Of a stretch of 64,000 bases of DNA, positions 14,110 through 27,200 are shown piece after piece. Made by a program: the position numbers and the translations under genes. Each line of letters opens with the position of its first letter. The stretch's first letter is position 1. Source of the stretch: Caprimulgus europaeus. Its lineage: Eukaryota; Chordata; Aves; Caprimulgiformes; Caprimulgidae. The notes under the pieces are model-generated. The model had not been told where the DNA came from, ran no database searches, and was given only the letters and a program-made list of their open reading frames with translations. Location: the NCBI GenBank assembly GCA_907165065.1, contig OU015523.1, positions 13,577,834 to 13,641,833 of the forward strand. The letters are read 5' to 3'.

Positions 14110-15164
14110 CCTAAAGGATATTTTGGGAAGGTGAAAAGAAGTCACCTGAACATGAGACACATTAAGATATATAAGGTAATTTACATACAAAAAAGTGAAC
14201 TTGCAAGTGTATTTAAAAGAGTATCAATAAAACATCTAGATGAATGAAAAAATCTTTAGTTGTGCTAGTTAAAATAAATATGACTAGAATTAGCAAGCAG
14301 TTTATCCTTTTTGTACATTATTGCACAGTTATAGAAGATACATTTGAACTTGTTTTGTTCTGTGAAATATTTGGTGTTTGCTTCTGTTAAAAGTAGCTTA
14401 CTAGATTTGAGTAACATAATTCTTTTACACTGTCTTAATGCCAGTACTCTTAAGAAAGAGAGGAATAACATATCTTCAGAGAATCTTATGGAAAAGTAAT
14501 CATAACAATAACCTGAAATACAGAGTAAACACATTTAGTTGAAAATACTGAATATAAACCTAACAAGTAAATTAATCATGCCAGTGAAGTCTTTTTCTTA
14601 GTGGATGACCTTCTAAATTCGTCACTTGTTTCCATTTTCAGAACTGAGGGATTTAAGGTCCTCCCTGCCAATACCTTCTGCCATTTGGGCTATTCTCTGA
14701 TGACCAGTACCCGGGCCACTATGTTAGTAATTTGTGAATTAGAAGAAAGTGGCTCTTGATTGAAGAGTGTTTCATTTTAGCTCAGACATAGCACTTGTCC
14801 CATCTCCCAAATGTATGCAACATAGTGTCAAGTGCATCAAAGTAATACCGAGAAGTGACTGACAAACCTAGGATCTCCAAGGCAAGAACAGCAAGGGGAA
14901 GACTGATCACAGTAGCTTTTCCAGGAAAAACTATGGCATGGGGTCAGTCACATTTGCCCAAGAAATAGCAAGAAAGCTGTTTCCTTTCCCAAGGAAGAAG
15001 GCAAAACAGGGGAAAAAAAGAATTATACAGACTCATCAGCAAGCACAGGTGTTTGAACAGTGGGCTATGTTGCCCCAAAATCTGAATAAATCCTTTGAGA
15101 AGTTTCTTTATATAACCAGTCTTTTATAAAGTGTCTCTCTCCCTTTCCAGTGTTGTTGAATCAT

Positions 15165-15287
15165 TCATGTTGCTGGCAACAGTCCTTGTGGAAGATTCTG
15201 CCCCACTGTCAGATCAGACACTGAGTTGTAAATTACGTTTTCTTTCTGCACATAAGTAGTATAAGGTTCCACTTCCATTGTGTCATC
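15165..15287 (-). CDS. CD200R1: CD200R gene A exon 6: tyrosine-bearing cytoplasmic tail and stop
   Basis: The acceptor is TTTTGCTAG and the coding part is 123 nt including TGA. The tail begins DDTMEVEPYTTYVQKENVIY, corresponding to the PYxxY plus NPxY region of mammalian CD200R. The first two tyrosines (276 and 279) are spaced as in mammals. At the third (287) the motif reads NVIY instead of NPxY. With the following residues, VIYNSV also satisfies the ITIM consensus. The tail then ends after about 20 more residues. It was found by searching the minus strand for the phase-0 exon required downstream of exon 5. Confidence 0.88.
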   Translation of the reverse strand, partial: DDTMEVEPYTTYVQKENVIYNSVSDLTVGQNLPQGLLPAT

Positions 15288-18200
15288 CTAGCAAAACAAA
15301 ACCAAAAACTGTAAATACAAGGAGTAGTTTAGTTTGGCAAGACTTTGCAAGGCTTTCATCCGTACTGAAGAATGTAACTGGGAAATAGTGCTCCCATATT
15401 TATTCCTCTTGGACTCAAGAAAAAAAACCAAACCTCTATTGCTTTTTCTACCAAAGAACATATATTGCTGTTTCTGTCAAAGGTATGGAGGGTAAAGCTG
15501 AGGTATTGGTTTGCCTGCCTTCTTTTCCTCCTCTTCTACCCCACTTATTTTGGCCTGAAAAAAATTGTATCAGGATCTAATTCTCTAGAAAGCACAAATA
15601 ACATGCTAAAGTCTTGACCGTGATTGATTCCTCCATCAGTTTACCATTCTGGTCTACAGACATGCTAATGAAAGTTGCATGATGTGACAGCAAGAACACT
15701 GGTACTTAACCTGTTATTTTACATTAATGCAACTGCATCTGTCAGCAACAACTGGGATGCAGGGCAGCAGAACAGGAGGAATTAAATAACAACTGGAACT
15801 GACTAAGTCTTTCAGAAGTTGAAACTGAAGCATCTTTTTAAGTTGATGACAGAATACGAGCCTAGTGTCTACTGTAAGTGCACAGATATTTGCAATACAG
15901 ACCTAACACATCTTGCCTACCTAGAAATGCTATTATTTATATTTAGTAGCAGAGAACAGATACACAGAGCTGATAAGTGAATAGCTCAGCTACACAGGAA
16001 GCTTGTAGCAGCATAGGGAATTCAAGGATACCTCCCGGCTTGCAGCTCAGCACCCCTTCCGTTTTTTTAGAAAATGTTTTGTCTTGAGTATGGCTCTTTC
16101 TTTGGCTGACCATACAAGCTGAAGACTGGCCTTCAAAATTTGCACATTATCATATGTGGACACCAAGAGAAATATTATTTTTTTCCCTGGGTCTGTTAAT
16201 TTTGTTGTTTAATCCTCTTATTTACTAATATCTTTCTTATTATTCCCCAATCCATTGTATTTCCTCCCTCCTGTACTGTTTATACAGCAGTTGTGGTCAG
16301 GGTATCTGATAGGACCAAGGGGATGTGGTGGGACTCACCCCTTGCTAAGATAAAGGATAACAGTTGCTAAGCCTTTGCTGTTGGAATATGCCTCTGATGT
16401 TTGCTCCAAGTCAGAATTATGGTGATGATAGACTTTGTTTTGTCTTGACATACAGCTAAGAGCAAACAGACACAGTAGCATCTGCTGAAAGCAGGGGGTA
16501 AAAATCTAATTATTTCCCTTTACTGACCATGTTTTCAGGGATACTGGAAGATGCCTGGTGATGGTCTAATTTGCATCATTCTCCTTACCTGTGGGGAATG
16601 TGTAGGAGCAGTTTCAGGAGGTTTGGTTTTGTGGCACCGTCTGTGGAAAAGAAAACCAGTATTAAAGCCAATTCCTTCCTCTGTCCTAGGTTTGGCTGGA
16701 TCACAGCCTGGTTTCTATGATCACAAGCTTATGAAACATTTATTTTTCTTGTCTTCAAGAGTAAAGCCAAAAAGCTTCCTCATGTCTCTCTCTCCTTGAC
16801 TTTTAACTCGAAATTGTGGCACCCTGACTTTCTTTAGAGGTCTTTTCTCATGTTTCTCGGAGCTTAAACACAAGGTGGAAACAGAAAATTAAAATCAAAG
16901 TCCTCTGGAGGGATGTACAGTTTGTGTTAGTGAAATTGTATTGAACTAATTCTTCACCTCTGAGGGAGAAGGTTTGGGAGAAAAACAGGTTTAGAATAAG
17001 GGAAGGAGGGAACATAGCTGAGGTTTGAGTACAGGTGCTAATTCAGCCTTTCCCTGCACAAATGATCTCTGGAGTTTTTCCTTGGAACTACTTTTTTCTC
17101 CAGAACAAATTCTGAAGGGGCTAGAGTCCAGCTTCACCCAGGGAGCTTTTTCATGCAGATATGATATGCTGTCCCCTCTATTGATATGGCAGGATAGCAC
17201 TGGTCAGTCCTCTGGCACTTGGCAGAACTTACTGGGCAACAGAACCAACCCTTTGATCTAAATAAGAGAGGCACTGACAGACTATCACAGGATCTGCTTT
17301 ACTCTCCCACTTTCCTATTAGAATGAAGAGCTCCCCTTTAGTGTAGCAGGCAGTGCAATGAGCATCCTCTGACAACTGCTGCTCATTTATTTCAGTCAGC
17401 TGCATTATTCGGTGAGGATGTGTGGCATGCACACTGTCTGCAGTATAGAAATATTTGATGTAGTTAATTCTGTTATTCATAGCAGCACAGACTGACAGAA
17501 TCTTAGGATTTCAAGACACAAACAGTACTTAAAGATTTCTTCTAGCACTAGACAGTCTTTCCTCAGCATTTATACATACCTGTTACTATGGAGCTTAAAA
17601 TAGCAAATAGCAACCGTTAAGGTGATGATGCTCAGAAAACAAACAGTGATGCAGACATGCAGGATAAAGCCATTGTTCTCTAAAAACAAAGAGTTAGTTT
17701 TAGTTATCTCTTCTTGCTGCTCATTTTCTTTATTATTTCAGTATAAGATTAAAGCTGCTTTAGCACATACACACATTTTCAGCATGCTCATAAAAGAAAT
17801 ATAATCCCCTTTACTAGATGGAAAAGTCAGTAACGAAACTTGTCTGAGAAACACAAATGGAGTCTGTGTCAGGGGCAAAAGCAGATCTCAAAAATCCCAC
17901 AGTGGACACTCATGATATTTTTTCATTAAGCCATACCTGAGCTCCTCTCAAGGACTCAGCATATCTCAGTACTACAACTCTTGTGGAGTTCTCAAAAGCA
18001 ACAAAAAAAGCAAAAACCAGAAACCAAATGTCATACAGTGTCAGACATTCACAACTCATAATGAAGTGATTAATTTGTTTTTTCTGGCCACACAGGAGTT
18101 GGTTCTCTTTCTCTCTCTTATTATGATCTGAGCAAGAGACTTTACATTTGCACCTAAAAAAAATTGCTAATGCAAAACTCTGCTTCCAAGTGATTATTTT

Positions 18201-21200
18201 AACATTAAGATCATGACTGCTTTGTTTCTGTTTCAAACAACATTTCCACTACCAAAAGGATACTACCACACTTATGTATATCCTTCTTAGGAAAGAAACA
18301 GTTAGGACATAGTGTCTAGAACACCAACAAGCTGGTGATGTTTCTGGGCAAGGGCACTTGGAGATTGTACTTTTGTCTATATAAGACTTCACTGAAGGTG
18401 TCTGTATCTTTGATAGACTTTCCTTCATAGAAGGAACAAGAGTGTGCACAGGAGGCCAATCAGGGTTTTGAATGCCGAACGCACAAAGGGAAGCTTACTT
18501 GAGGGACGACAGGCTATGGACTTGCTCTGGTTCCCAGCTGGGTGGGACACAATGCAGGTTGTATTAGTCATGTTGGTGCTGTGTGCTGTGAACTTGCTGC
18601 GAACAGTCACTGTCCCGTTGCCGTGGCTTTCTTCCTTGGGGGTGGAGTTGTTCTCTAGGACCCACGAGATCTGAGCAGCCGGCTTCCCTGCTGCTGCCTC
18701 GCACACCAGGTTCCCATGGTCATCACAGTACAAGGTCAGCCTGGGGGGCACTGCAAAGCATCAGGAAGGGGAGACACATGGAGTTAGTTTGCTGCAGTGG
18801 GATAGGATGTTCTTGTTCTCTACCCAAAACAAACACAGCGAAGAGAGGAGAATAAGGCTGGCGGTGCCATCCCACTGCAGTGACATGGGCCAAAATCACA
18901 AGAGACAGAGATCCTGCCTCTTTTTCCCTTTTGGACAACTCTCCTCCATTCAGGTGAGTTACCACAGCCATGTACCATTAGAGGAGGTTTCCCTGGACAT
19001 TGTGAGAAGGAATTCCCAAATACAGGGCTGAATTAGATTTTTTCCTAAGCAGCCATCGTACGCGTGGTTTAAAATGTATCTGAATGCCAGCGTGAGAGGA
19101 AATGGGTCTGTTCCTGCTGTCTGGATGAGAACGTCCCGTGTTTGGTAGAATACCTCAGCACTTGGAACTGTTTCACATGCATTAGTTCTCTTAAATTAGG
19201 GTGTTAATGATTGATTCTATGGGATAACCAGGTGAATGTACAGAATCCTGTGTCAGTATATTGCATTAGTATATCCCCCAGAGCATGGGGAGAGGAGCTT
19301 TGTATGTCCAGGCCCAGACATGGTCCTTTGGAGAACTGTAAAATGAGGAAGGAGTCCCTTACCCAGCACAGTCAGGTGGTATGTCTTGTGGAAATTCCCT
19401 TCTGTTGCCACTACTTCACAGGTGTAATTTCCTTCGTGGGCTATTTCCACTTGCCTTATCTCAAGGGCAGGATTCCAGTCTGGTCTGAATTTCCAGTTCA
19501 TGCTGTCAGTGCAGTTTGTTCTGTCTGTCTTGTTCTGGTCAGCCCTGTATCCCAAGGTGCAGGGGCCTCCAACATCGGGGTTGATTTTCCATGTTACCAT
19601 AGTTGTGTTTGGTTTGGGAGGGCAGGTGAGCACAGAGCTGTTCCCTACTGTCACTGACACGCTGTTGTTCCCTGAAGGAAAGAAAGATGAAGAAGGACAT
19701 GTGAGAAGGTGCCTGAGGATGTCACTCTTGGCTTTGGAGTTCTGATCTGTGCTTCAGAGAGAAATGCCTGCACTGTTACAGGCCAGCATGAGGCCCTGTC
19801 TGTGCTGATAAATTGTCTGTCATTTTGTATTACAGCTGTGATAAAGGAGCCAGTGGCCTATCACAGTCTCCCCTCTCAATACTATCTACAGATTTCCCAC
19901 TGGGGCTCACCTTGTGATAAGGTGTGATAAGACAGATACAAGAGGAAAACCCCACTCCTGCCCATTGTCAAATCCTCCAGTGGGTTGCCACTTCCATGCT
20001 GAAATGACAGAAATTTGACTATTGCATTTGGCCTCGTGATAACAACTTTTCTCTGGAACTGCTGCTACCAGTGAAGTAAACAACTTTTACTTCTGCATTC
20101 ATACAGAGACCAACACTGTGGGCAAAGGCCTTGTCTACACCTCCCAGATGTGACCACAATGTAAAAAACAATTTGTGTATAAGGAAAGGTTTTTGCCTTA
20201 TGTCTCAGGGGTGCCTTTTCATTTTCTGAACCTTTGTGAACACATACATTCACATTATGAGTGTACCCAATATATACATATGCACTCACACTGTGACTGT
20301 ACTTTTTTTACTGTGGTGGTCCCCATAGGACATGAATGTAAGTCCTACCCATCTTTGTGCCAGGCACACAGCTACAAAGGTGTAAAATATGCCCATATCC
20401 CTGTGCCTCTTGCTTGCAAGGCTAAGATTGCAGAGATACTTTATTCAGTTGATGTATCAACTGTGTTGGCTCACTAATAGTGAGCATGTCTTGTTCTTGA
20501 ATTCTGTTTTGCATTTGCTTGGAAATATGTTCTATTTTATTTTTTTTCTTTCTAGGACACTGACTTTTCTTCTGGGTTTTAAAAGATGGCTCTTGCTTGA
20601 AGTCAGGTGCGATACCTCTTCTCTTTATCTTTTCATGATCCATGAACAATGTACCTGAAGCTAGATGTCTGTATGGAGAAGCTTGGACCTAATCCTCTTG
20701 TCCTTTTTGGGAGTTATCACACATTGAAAGGCAAGTGCCAGACTACTACTATGGCTCCTCTGTGTGCTGTGTTTGTTCAAGGCAAGTTACACCCTCAGGA
20801 TTGCCTTTAATTTTCTTTCTTTTTTTTTTTGTTTCTTTATTTTTTCCCTTACTTGCCCCTGAATTTCTTCTTAGCCAAGAAACTAATTTGCCCAGGCTTT
20901 CTTTTTCTACAAGCTTTCAAGACTGGTTCTTTCTTTGCACATATTGAATGAGTCATGCTTGTTCTTTTTATATTTACCAGATTTGGGAGTCCTCATCAAC
21001 CTCTGTCTTCAGCTGACACATGCAAAGGGTCAAATTTCTAACCCCAAGATTCATTTCACTATTTCCTTGACTATTAACATGATGCCACCTTTGGGACAGT
21101 TGGTTCTTTTGCTTTGTTTCAGCCACATTAGGACTTTTTCCTTAATAAAGTATTCTGTGATGGGTGGTGTTTGCAGTAAAGGTACATGTGGGCAAGCACT

Positions 21201-24200
21201 CAGATGAAAGAAAGATTACCTGTAACTGTTTTTCAAGATGAGTTGCTTATATGTGCATTAGTGTTGCTTACATGTACATATGTAGCCCAGCCTCCCTTGT
21301 GAGGCACTTTTGAGACTTAGAGAAAACAAGAGTCTGAGGCACAAGTTGCAAACCAATATGAAGAGTGAATGAGAGCGTGGGACTTTTGTGTCTTTGGGTC
21401 CTGCAGAAATTAAAAGCAAACAACCCCCAAAATCCACCATGTATGTGTATGTGTAAATAGCTACCTGAAGAAGATCTATTACAGATAAATAACCTTTCTT
21501 TTTCAAAATCACCTAGGTGCAACAGTTAATGAGTTAATAGGAATAATACCCATAGCTGTAATCCAAGCCAGCCTCTATTTATCACCTCACCCATTTCCTC
21601 TTTTAATAGGTGACCATTAAACTTTGGGTTTGTAAACCCCTGATCTCTGAGTGTTCTGTGTCTCTGGTAAAACCCCAGGTTGCTCTTTCCTTGAGCTGAG
21701 TAATGGTTTTAGTGGCGTTCTAAGAGAGATGTGTGTGAGGAGAAAATCAGAGTACAACGTTCAAACTATGCATTAATCTGGAAGGACTACAGAAGTTAAC
21801 CAACCTGATTTGTACTCACAAATTATTCCAAATACATTAAACTTCTCCCCAAACCTTTCAAGCTGATATACTAAAGAGGCATTTGAAAGTTCAGCTGTAA
21901 TATGCAAAGACCCAGGTTTTGCATGATTAATCAAATCTTTGTCAAAGCCTTCCTCAGAGGTAGCGGACCTGACTTTGTTGTGTTTCTCTATCCCCTACCC
22001 AGAGCTGGAATTCTGTTACCTCTGCTGGCTGGCGCAATGTGAAGCCCTGTTCTTGAACATTCACAATGCTGTAAGAAATGGTCTTAATGAGCATCAACTT
22101 CAAATTATTAGTCAAATCATTACTAGTAGCCCCTTTGAGAAGACTGCAGTTGGTTTTACCTTAATAATATTATCTGAAATCTCATTATCTTCTAGATTCT
22201 AGGTGAATGAACCATTTCATCTGAACCACTTTTCCTTCTTTTTAACTGTGTTCTTGGGAAGTTATTTCTAACTTGCAAAATGAACACAGTTCACTGCATT
22301 TTCACCACTTACAGATTCCTTTAAAGGTTTTTGCCTTTTTATTTTGAGGATTAAGTATCCTTTGGGTGAAGACATTTCCAAACCTAGACCTACCTCCTGC
22401 ATATTGATAGGAGATGTAGCTGCAGTATTGCCCCACACTACGCTGCACCATCCACTGCTGTAACGTATTAGTTACAGCAGCTGTATAACATGGAAGTCAG
22501 AGTGTAATTCTGAAAAGTTTTTGGTTTGGTTTGGTAAAAAAACTAGCAGAGAGGAAAATTAGGTGAGGTATTTCAGTGGAGCCATCCACTTCCCATTTTT
22601 ATTAAATAAAGGAAATAACACTTGGCTTTCTGTTGCTCAATACTGCCGGGATTCATTGATTAATGTTTCCAAGCACAGCTGAAGAAGAAAAATGCTATCT
22701 ATTCACACCATTTTCTGATACACAAATTACAGAACAGCCTCACAAATGCTTGATTCCTTAATTCAATTGTTAGCAGTGTTCTGTGATACATTATTATACT
22801 GGAAGTGTATTTAAATTGCAAGTTTTTTCTGCTTAATAGCATTTCAAGAAAATGTGAGGTGTGTGTTTTAAACTCAGATGATTTTACCAGGAGAGGAACT
22901 GAAAGAAGCCTTTTGTCTCATGATGGTTTCTGGATGCAAGTTCTGTGAAAGTCTCTGAAAATTGGAGAACAAAGTGTTTCCTCTCCTAGTTTAACACTGC
23001 CAAGAGCCTCGGAGCTCCAAGTCATGTCATCAGTAAGGCTGACCTCATCTGAAAATGACTGAGCAAACCTAAGCATTCAAACAGCCTGTGTGTTGGACCT
23101 GGGGTTTCTGTGGATAATGTTGGCAAATGTTGCACAGGAAAGACAATGTTGTGCATATTTAACTGTGTACACTTTCATTTACATATTAAAGCAGTATCAT
23201 TTTACTTGTCTTTCAACTCTGCATCTCCTAAGCAGCCTATTGCAATGTACAAGTTTCCCAGCATAACATCTTGTGTGCTTCAAGGCTGTAAAGAGTGAAA
23301 GTGGTGCTTTCTGCTATGCCTTTCTGTCATATTCTCCTCTGAATGAATCAGTACCATTCACTTCAAATGATAAGCCACATCAGTCAGCTTAAAATCTGCT
23401 GAGTCACACTGAAGTACAATTTTAGGTTGTTTAGTGGCATTACTATAAATACGAATTGTGTACTTTCTTCCTTGCTTTGCTTCTTTTCTCAGGCATGCTG
23501 CTAGAAACATGATCTTTAGACTTTGATTACAGAAGAAGAATGCATATGCCAAAAATCCTGAAAGGTCTGGTTAACTTGTATTTCTGAAATTACTTTGAAG
23601 ACCTCTGCTTAAGGTGGAATAGGGAATGTGTTTTTATTTCTGTAGAACAGACATACATTATTAGGGGGAGGTTTTACCCTATATTATGATCCTATTAGCC
23701 TGTTAGCATTCTCCCAAGAACCGTCTAAAACTCTGTCTGCCTGCCTTTGTATTGAAGACAGAGAAATAAATTTTAAAAAATGGTAAGGGAGCAAGGTGTA
23801 AACCGCAGAGCCTGCACCTATTTCGATCCTCTTTTGGTTCAGTGGGGCAGGGAAGCATGTTGTGGTGGCAGAGTGCTGTGGCTACCCAAAACCAGCATAG
23901 CCAGGCTGATCATTCTGCTGGGCATTTGCTCATTAGCCCTGCTTGTCAGCCTGTGGATAGTTATAGTGCTTCCATTTCTATAGCTGCAGAAATCTTGCAG
24001 CATGCTTCCTATTCTCCCAAGAACACATATGCAAAAAGAGACCTCTGCTTCATTTTACCACAGAGCAAGTGGTTCCAAGTTCAGCTAATTTAAAGTTTTG
24101 AACTGTGTGAGCTAAAATCTTGTCAATCACAAGCGAAACAAGACTGCGCCTGGGTAATACTTGACAAGAAGCTTCCAAATCATAAATAATAGTGTCAGCC

Positions 24201-27200
24201 ATTTTCATAACGGTTTCTGATGAAAAGATTATTTGATTTGCCTTTCTTTGCCTTATTTCAGTCTAAAATATAGTCTAATGAGATGTCAGGAGTTGTTTTT
24301 TACCACAGAGTTAGCTTTATTTAAAAACAGTCCATAATGTATATTCTCAGGAATTAATCTGTAAACAGCTATGGGATCAACCTGCACAAAGGCAGTTCTG
24401 TAAACAGAAATTATCCTCATCCCTATCCTGTCCTTCCTGGTCAGCCCAAGCATTTCCTTCAGTTTGGAGATGTTGATAGGACCTCATGTTGGGCTGAAGT
24501 TGGACATGCCCTACTTTTTCTTTCTAGTAAGCATACCAAAAGCCATCTCATCTCTAAAAGTACGTGTTATTAGAACATAAACCAGTATACTAGAAAGTGA
24601 TAGCTCTTTAGGGGACTCAGAATTGGTAGCTATACTCATGAAAAAAAAAAAAAAAGAGGCCTGAAAACAAATCTTCCCTGCTCTCTGGACAGAACAGTTT
24701 ATTTTCCCAGTACTCTCTTCTACTTCACCAGCTTCTGGTGACTTGTCAGGCTGCACAGGTTCCACATGATCTCTTCTGAGATCCTTTTTCCATTTCCATG
24801 ACTTCTTGTAGGTCTGCTCCAACCAAGTCCTTTGCCAGGGTCTCCCCATCTGCTTTCTTTGCCCTCCTTACATTGCCTGCCCCAGCCTGCACTCTTGGGT
24901 ATGTACTCAGCGGCCCTGAGGGAAGACACAACCTCCCCTTCCCTCTGGTTATTTCACTAAACCTAAAGGGTGTGTGTCTGTTCTGCAGGAGAACTCAACA
25001 AACAAAAGTATTCCACTCTGTTAAAGAGGGAGGGTTCAGTGCTGCAAGTCTTTTAATCTGTTACTCCCCCACTTTTCTGGAATGGTGCTTTCATATGGTA
25101 AAATGGCTAAAAGTCAGTTGCTAAAGTTTTCTCTGTGATAGCTGGTTGGTTTATGACCAATGCATTGGGGCATATGTGCCATATGTGTCAGCATATATCT
25201 ATTCAAATAAAGGCTCAGAAACAAGCCAGTCCCTCTGCCTCTACTTCTCTCAAGGTGAAATCCCATGTTAGAGCTGAGCTGAACCGATAGCTTGCTGGCG
25301 CTGAAAAAGGCCTCTCCCTCTGTGGGTCTGCAGAGAGCACAATATGTGAAGAGGTGTGAACTATCAAGCTCATGTCAGTGATAACTAAAGGATGATAATT
25401 AAATGTCAGTACTGTTAACTATTTCACTGCACACAGGAGAGATTAAATGAAGGATCTACACATTTATTCTAAATAACTTCTCATTTTCAGTCTTACTCTT
25501 CACAAATAAGTGGACTCTGAAAAATAGCAATCATTTTTTTCTGTTAGCCGGCAGGATCAGACCCCAGGAGCCCAGGAGTATGTGCTGTCTGTCACACTGA
25601 TGTAGAAAATGGGCAAGTCAGGTTCTGGGAGTTCTGTACAGCTTGAAGCTGAACCATCCTAATTTGGTTGTGGATGCAAATCCGTGAGCAGGTGTCACTT
25701 TGGAGACTCATCTGACAAATGGGTAGGGTAAGAGACCTTTAGACTGAGGTCCTCCAATTTGACTCCAGCCTCTGAAGTTCATCTAATTATAATACCAATA
25801 TTATTATACCCTCTCTCATTGTCTCTCCTTGACTGCTGAAGATTTTAAGCCATGTCTGAGGAAGTTCTCAAGCTCTATTCCACTGCACTGAGTGCACATT
25901 TCAGTGCACTGGCAGTTCAACTTTTATGTTTGAAAATGGACATATCCTCTCTCAGGAAAAAACACACTCAGTTTAGGAGTTTGTATTTGTGTTTCAAAAA
26001 TGTGCTGGTTATTGTTGTCCTGCTAAGATTACTGTAATTGAAAAATATTGAGGTGAAGACTTTGCTCTGTTTTTTTTACCATGGTTTATGTAGTGTGTTT
26101 GACGGCTCTTGTGGATAACCAATTTCACCCGTCCCTTTGCAGTGTTGCTTATTTAGTTATTTCTCCTGCTTCTCAGAGTCATTGTCCCAGTAAAAGGAGG
26201 AAGACAGATTTTTAAAACAGGAAAATTTTATTGTGAAGCCACTAAAATTTTCAGAGGAGTCACTGCAAAATCAGAGACAGCTACACAACTTGAAAGTAAT
26301 TTTGATTGCTTTCAAATAGGAAAGATTTCTAGCCTTTTTTTTTTTTCTTACAGCAGGTTTTAAGCCACAGTAGAACTTTTTCTAGCTCCCCAAATGACTC
26401 AAGTTCCATAGCAGCCTCTTCACAAATTTAGCTGTTAAAGTGTTTTTTGCACTGTAAAGAGACCACTTCACTTTCTCAGATGTAATCCTATTGTGTCTTT
26501 ATTTCTTACAGTAACAATCCACCTCAGCGTTTTGGTGCATTTTCCCCCAACCCCACGCTGCAGATTGTGACATATTAAACTTAGAGGTATAATGAACTGA
26601 AACAATGATCATACCACAAGCAAATGACTAACTGTATCTTGGAATGAGTATCTTCTATGAGTCATAGCAAGTCATAATCAAAAAGGCAGTACCGGATGCT
26701 TGGAAGAGGCCAGATAAACAGGCTGAGCATCTGTTTTCCCCTTTTATTGCCACAGAGTGCCTGGGACACTTAGCAAGGCCTGTCTGGAATGAAGTGAAAG
26801 ATGAACAAATAGAATTGTTTTGTATGAGAGTAGGGATTGCTAAAATACTGATGGAGTTCTATATAGTGACTCTGAAAATGTAGCCACAACAGCACAGGAC
26901 AGAGTGCAGGCTGAAAGCCAGCCGTGCGTGGCGGGTGAGTAGTGAGTAGTTAGACTACTCTGATTGTCATGACAGAAATGCGTGAACTAGCTGGCCTGGG
27001 CTCATATGGCTCTGTTTTTTGAAGCTGTGATCAGAGCTTTTTCAGCATGGATATATCTTTAAAAGGACACAATAAGAGACTTTTATCTCTACTGTTAATT
27101 TCCCATTCATGGTCTTTTATCCATACTCATCATTATTCCTTGAAAATATCTCCTATTCCCATTTAATTCTATTTAGTTTCTTCCTATCTTCAGAAATTTC

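Noticed and set aside
19211-19657. 148-codon plus-strand frame across the V exon (and its counterpart 63431-63802)
   Set aside because: It is the complementary-strand shadow of the V-domain exon. Its two copies exist only because the exon is duplicated.
23780-23983. 67-codon plus-strand frame with a hydrophobic C-terminus in gene A intron 1
   Set aside because: It ends in a membrane-like stretch, but there is no start context, splice support, relative or conservation evidence. It is antisense within an intron and most likely chance.
24511-24931. Several overlapping minus-strand frames of 61-112 codons
   Set aside because: The composition is lysine- and serine-rich owing to base bias. No domain or splice context is seen, and three frames are open at once.
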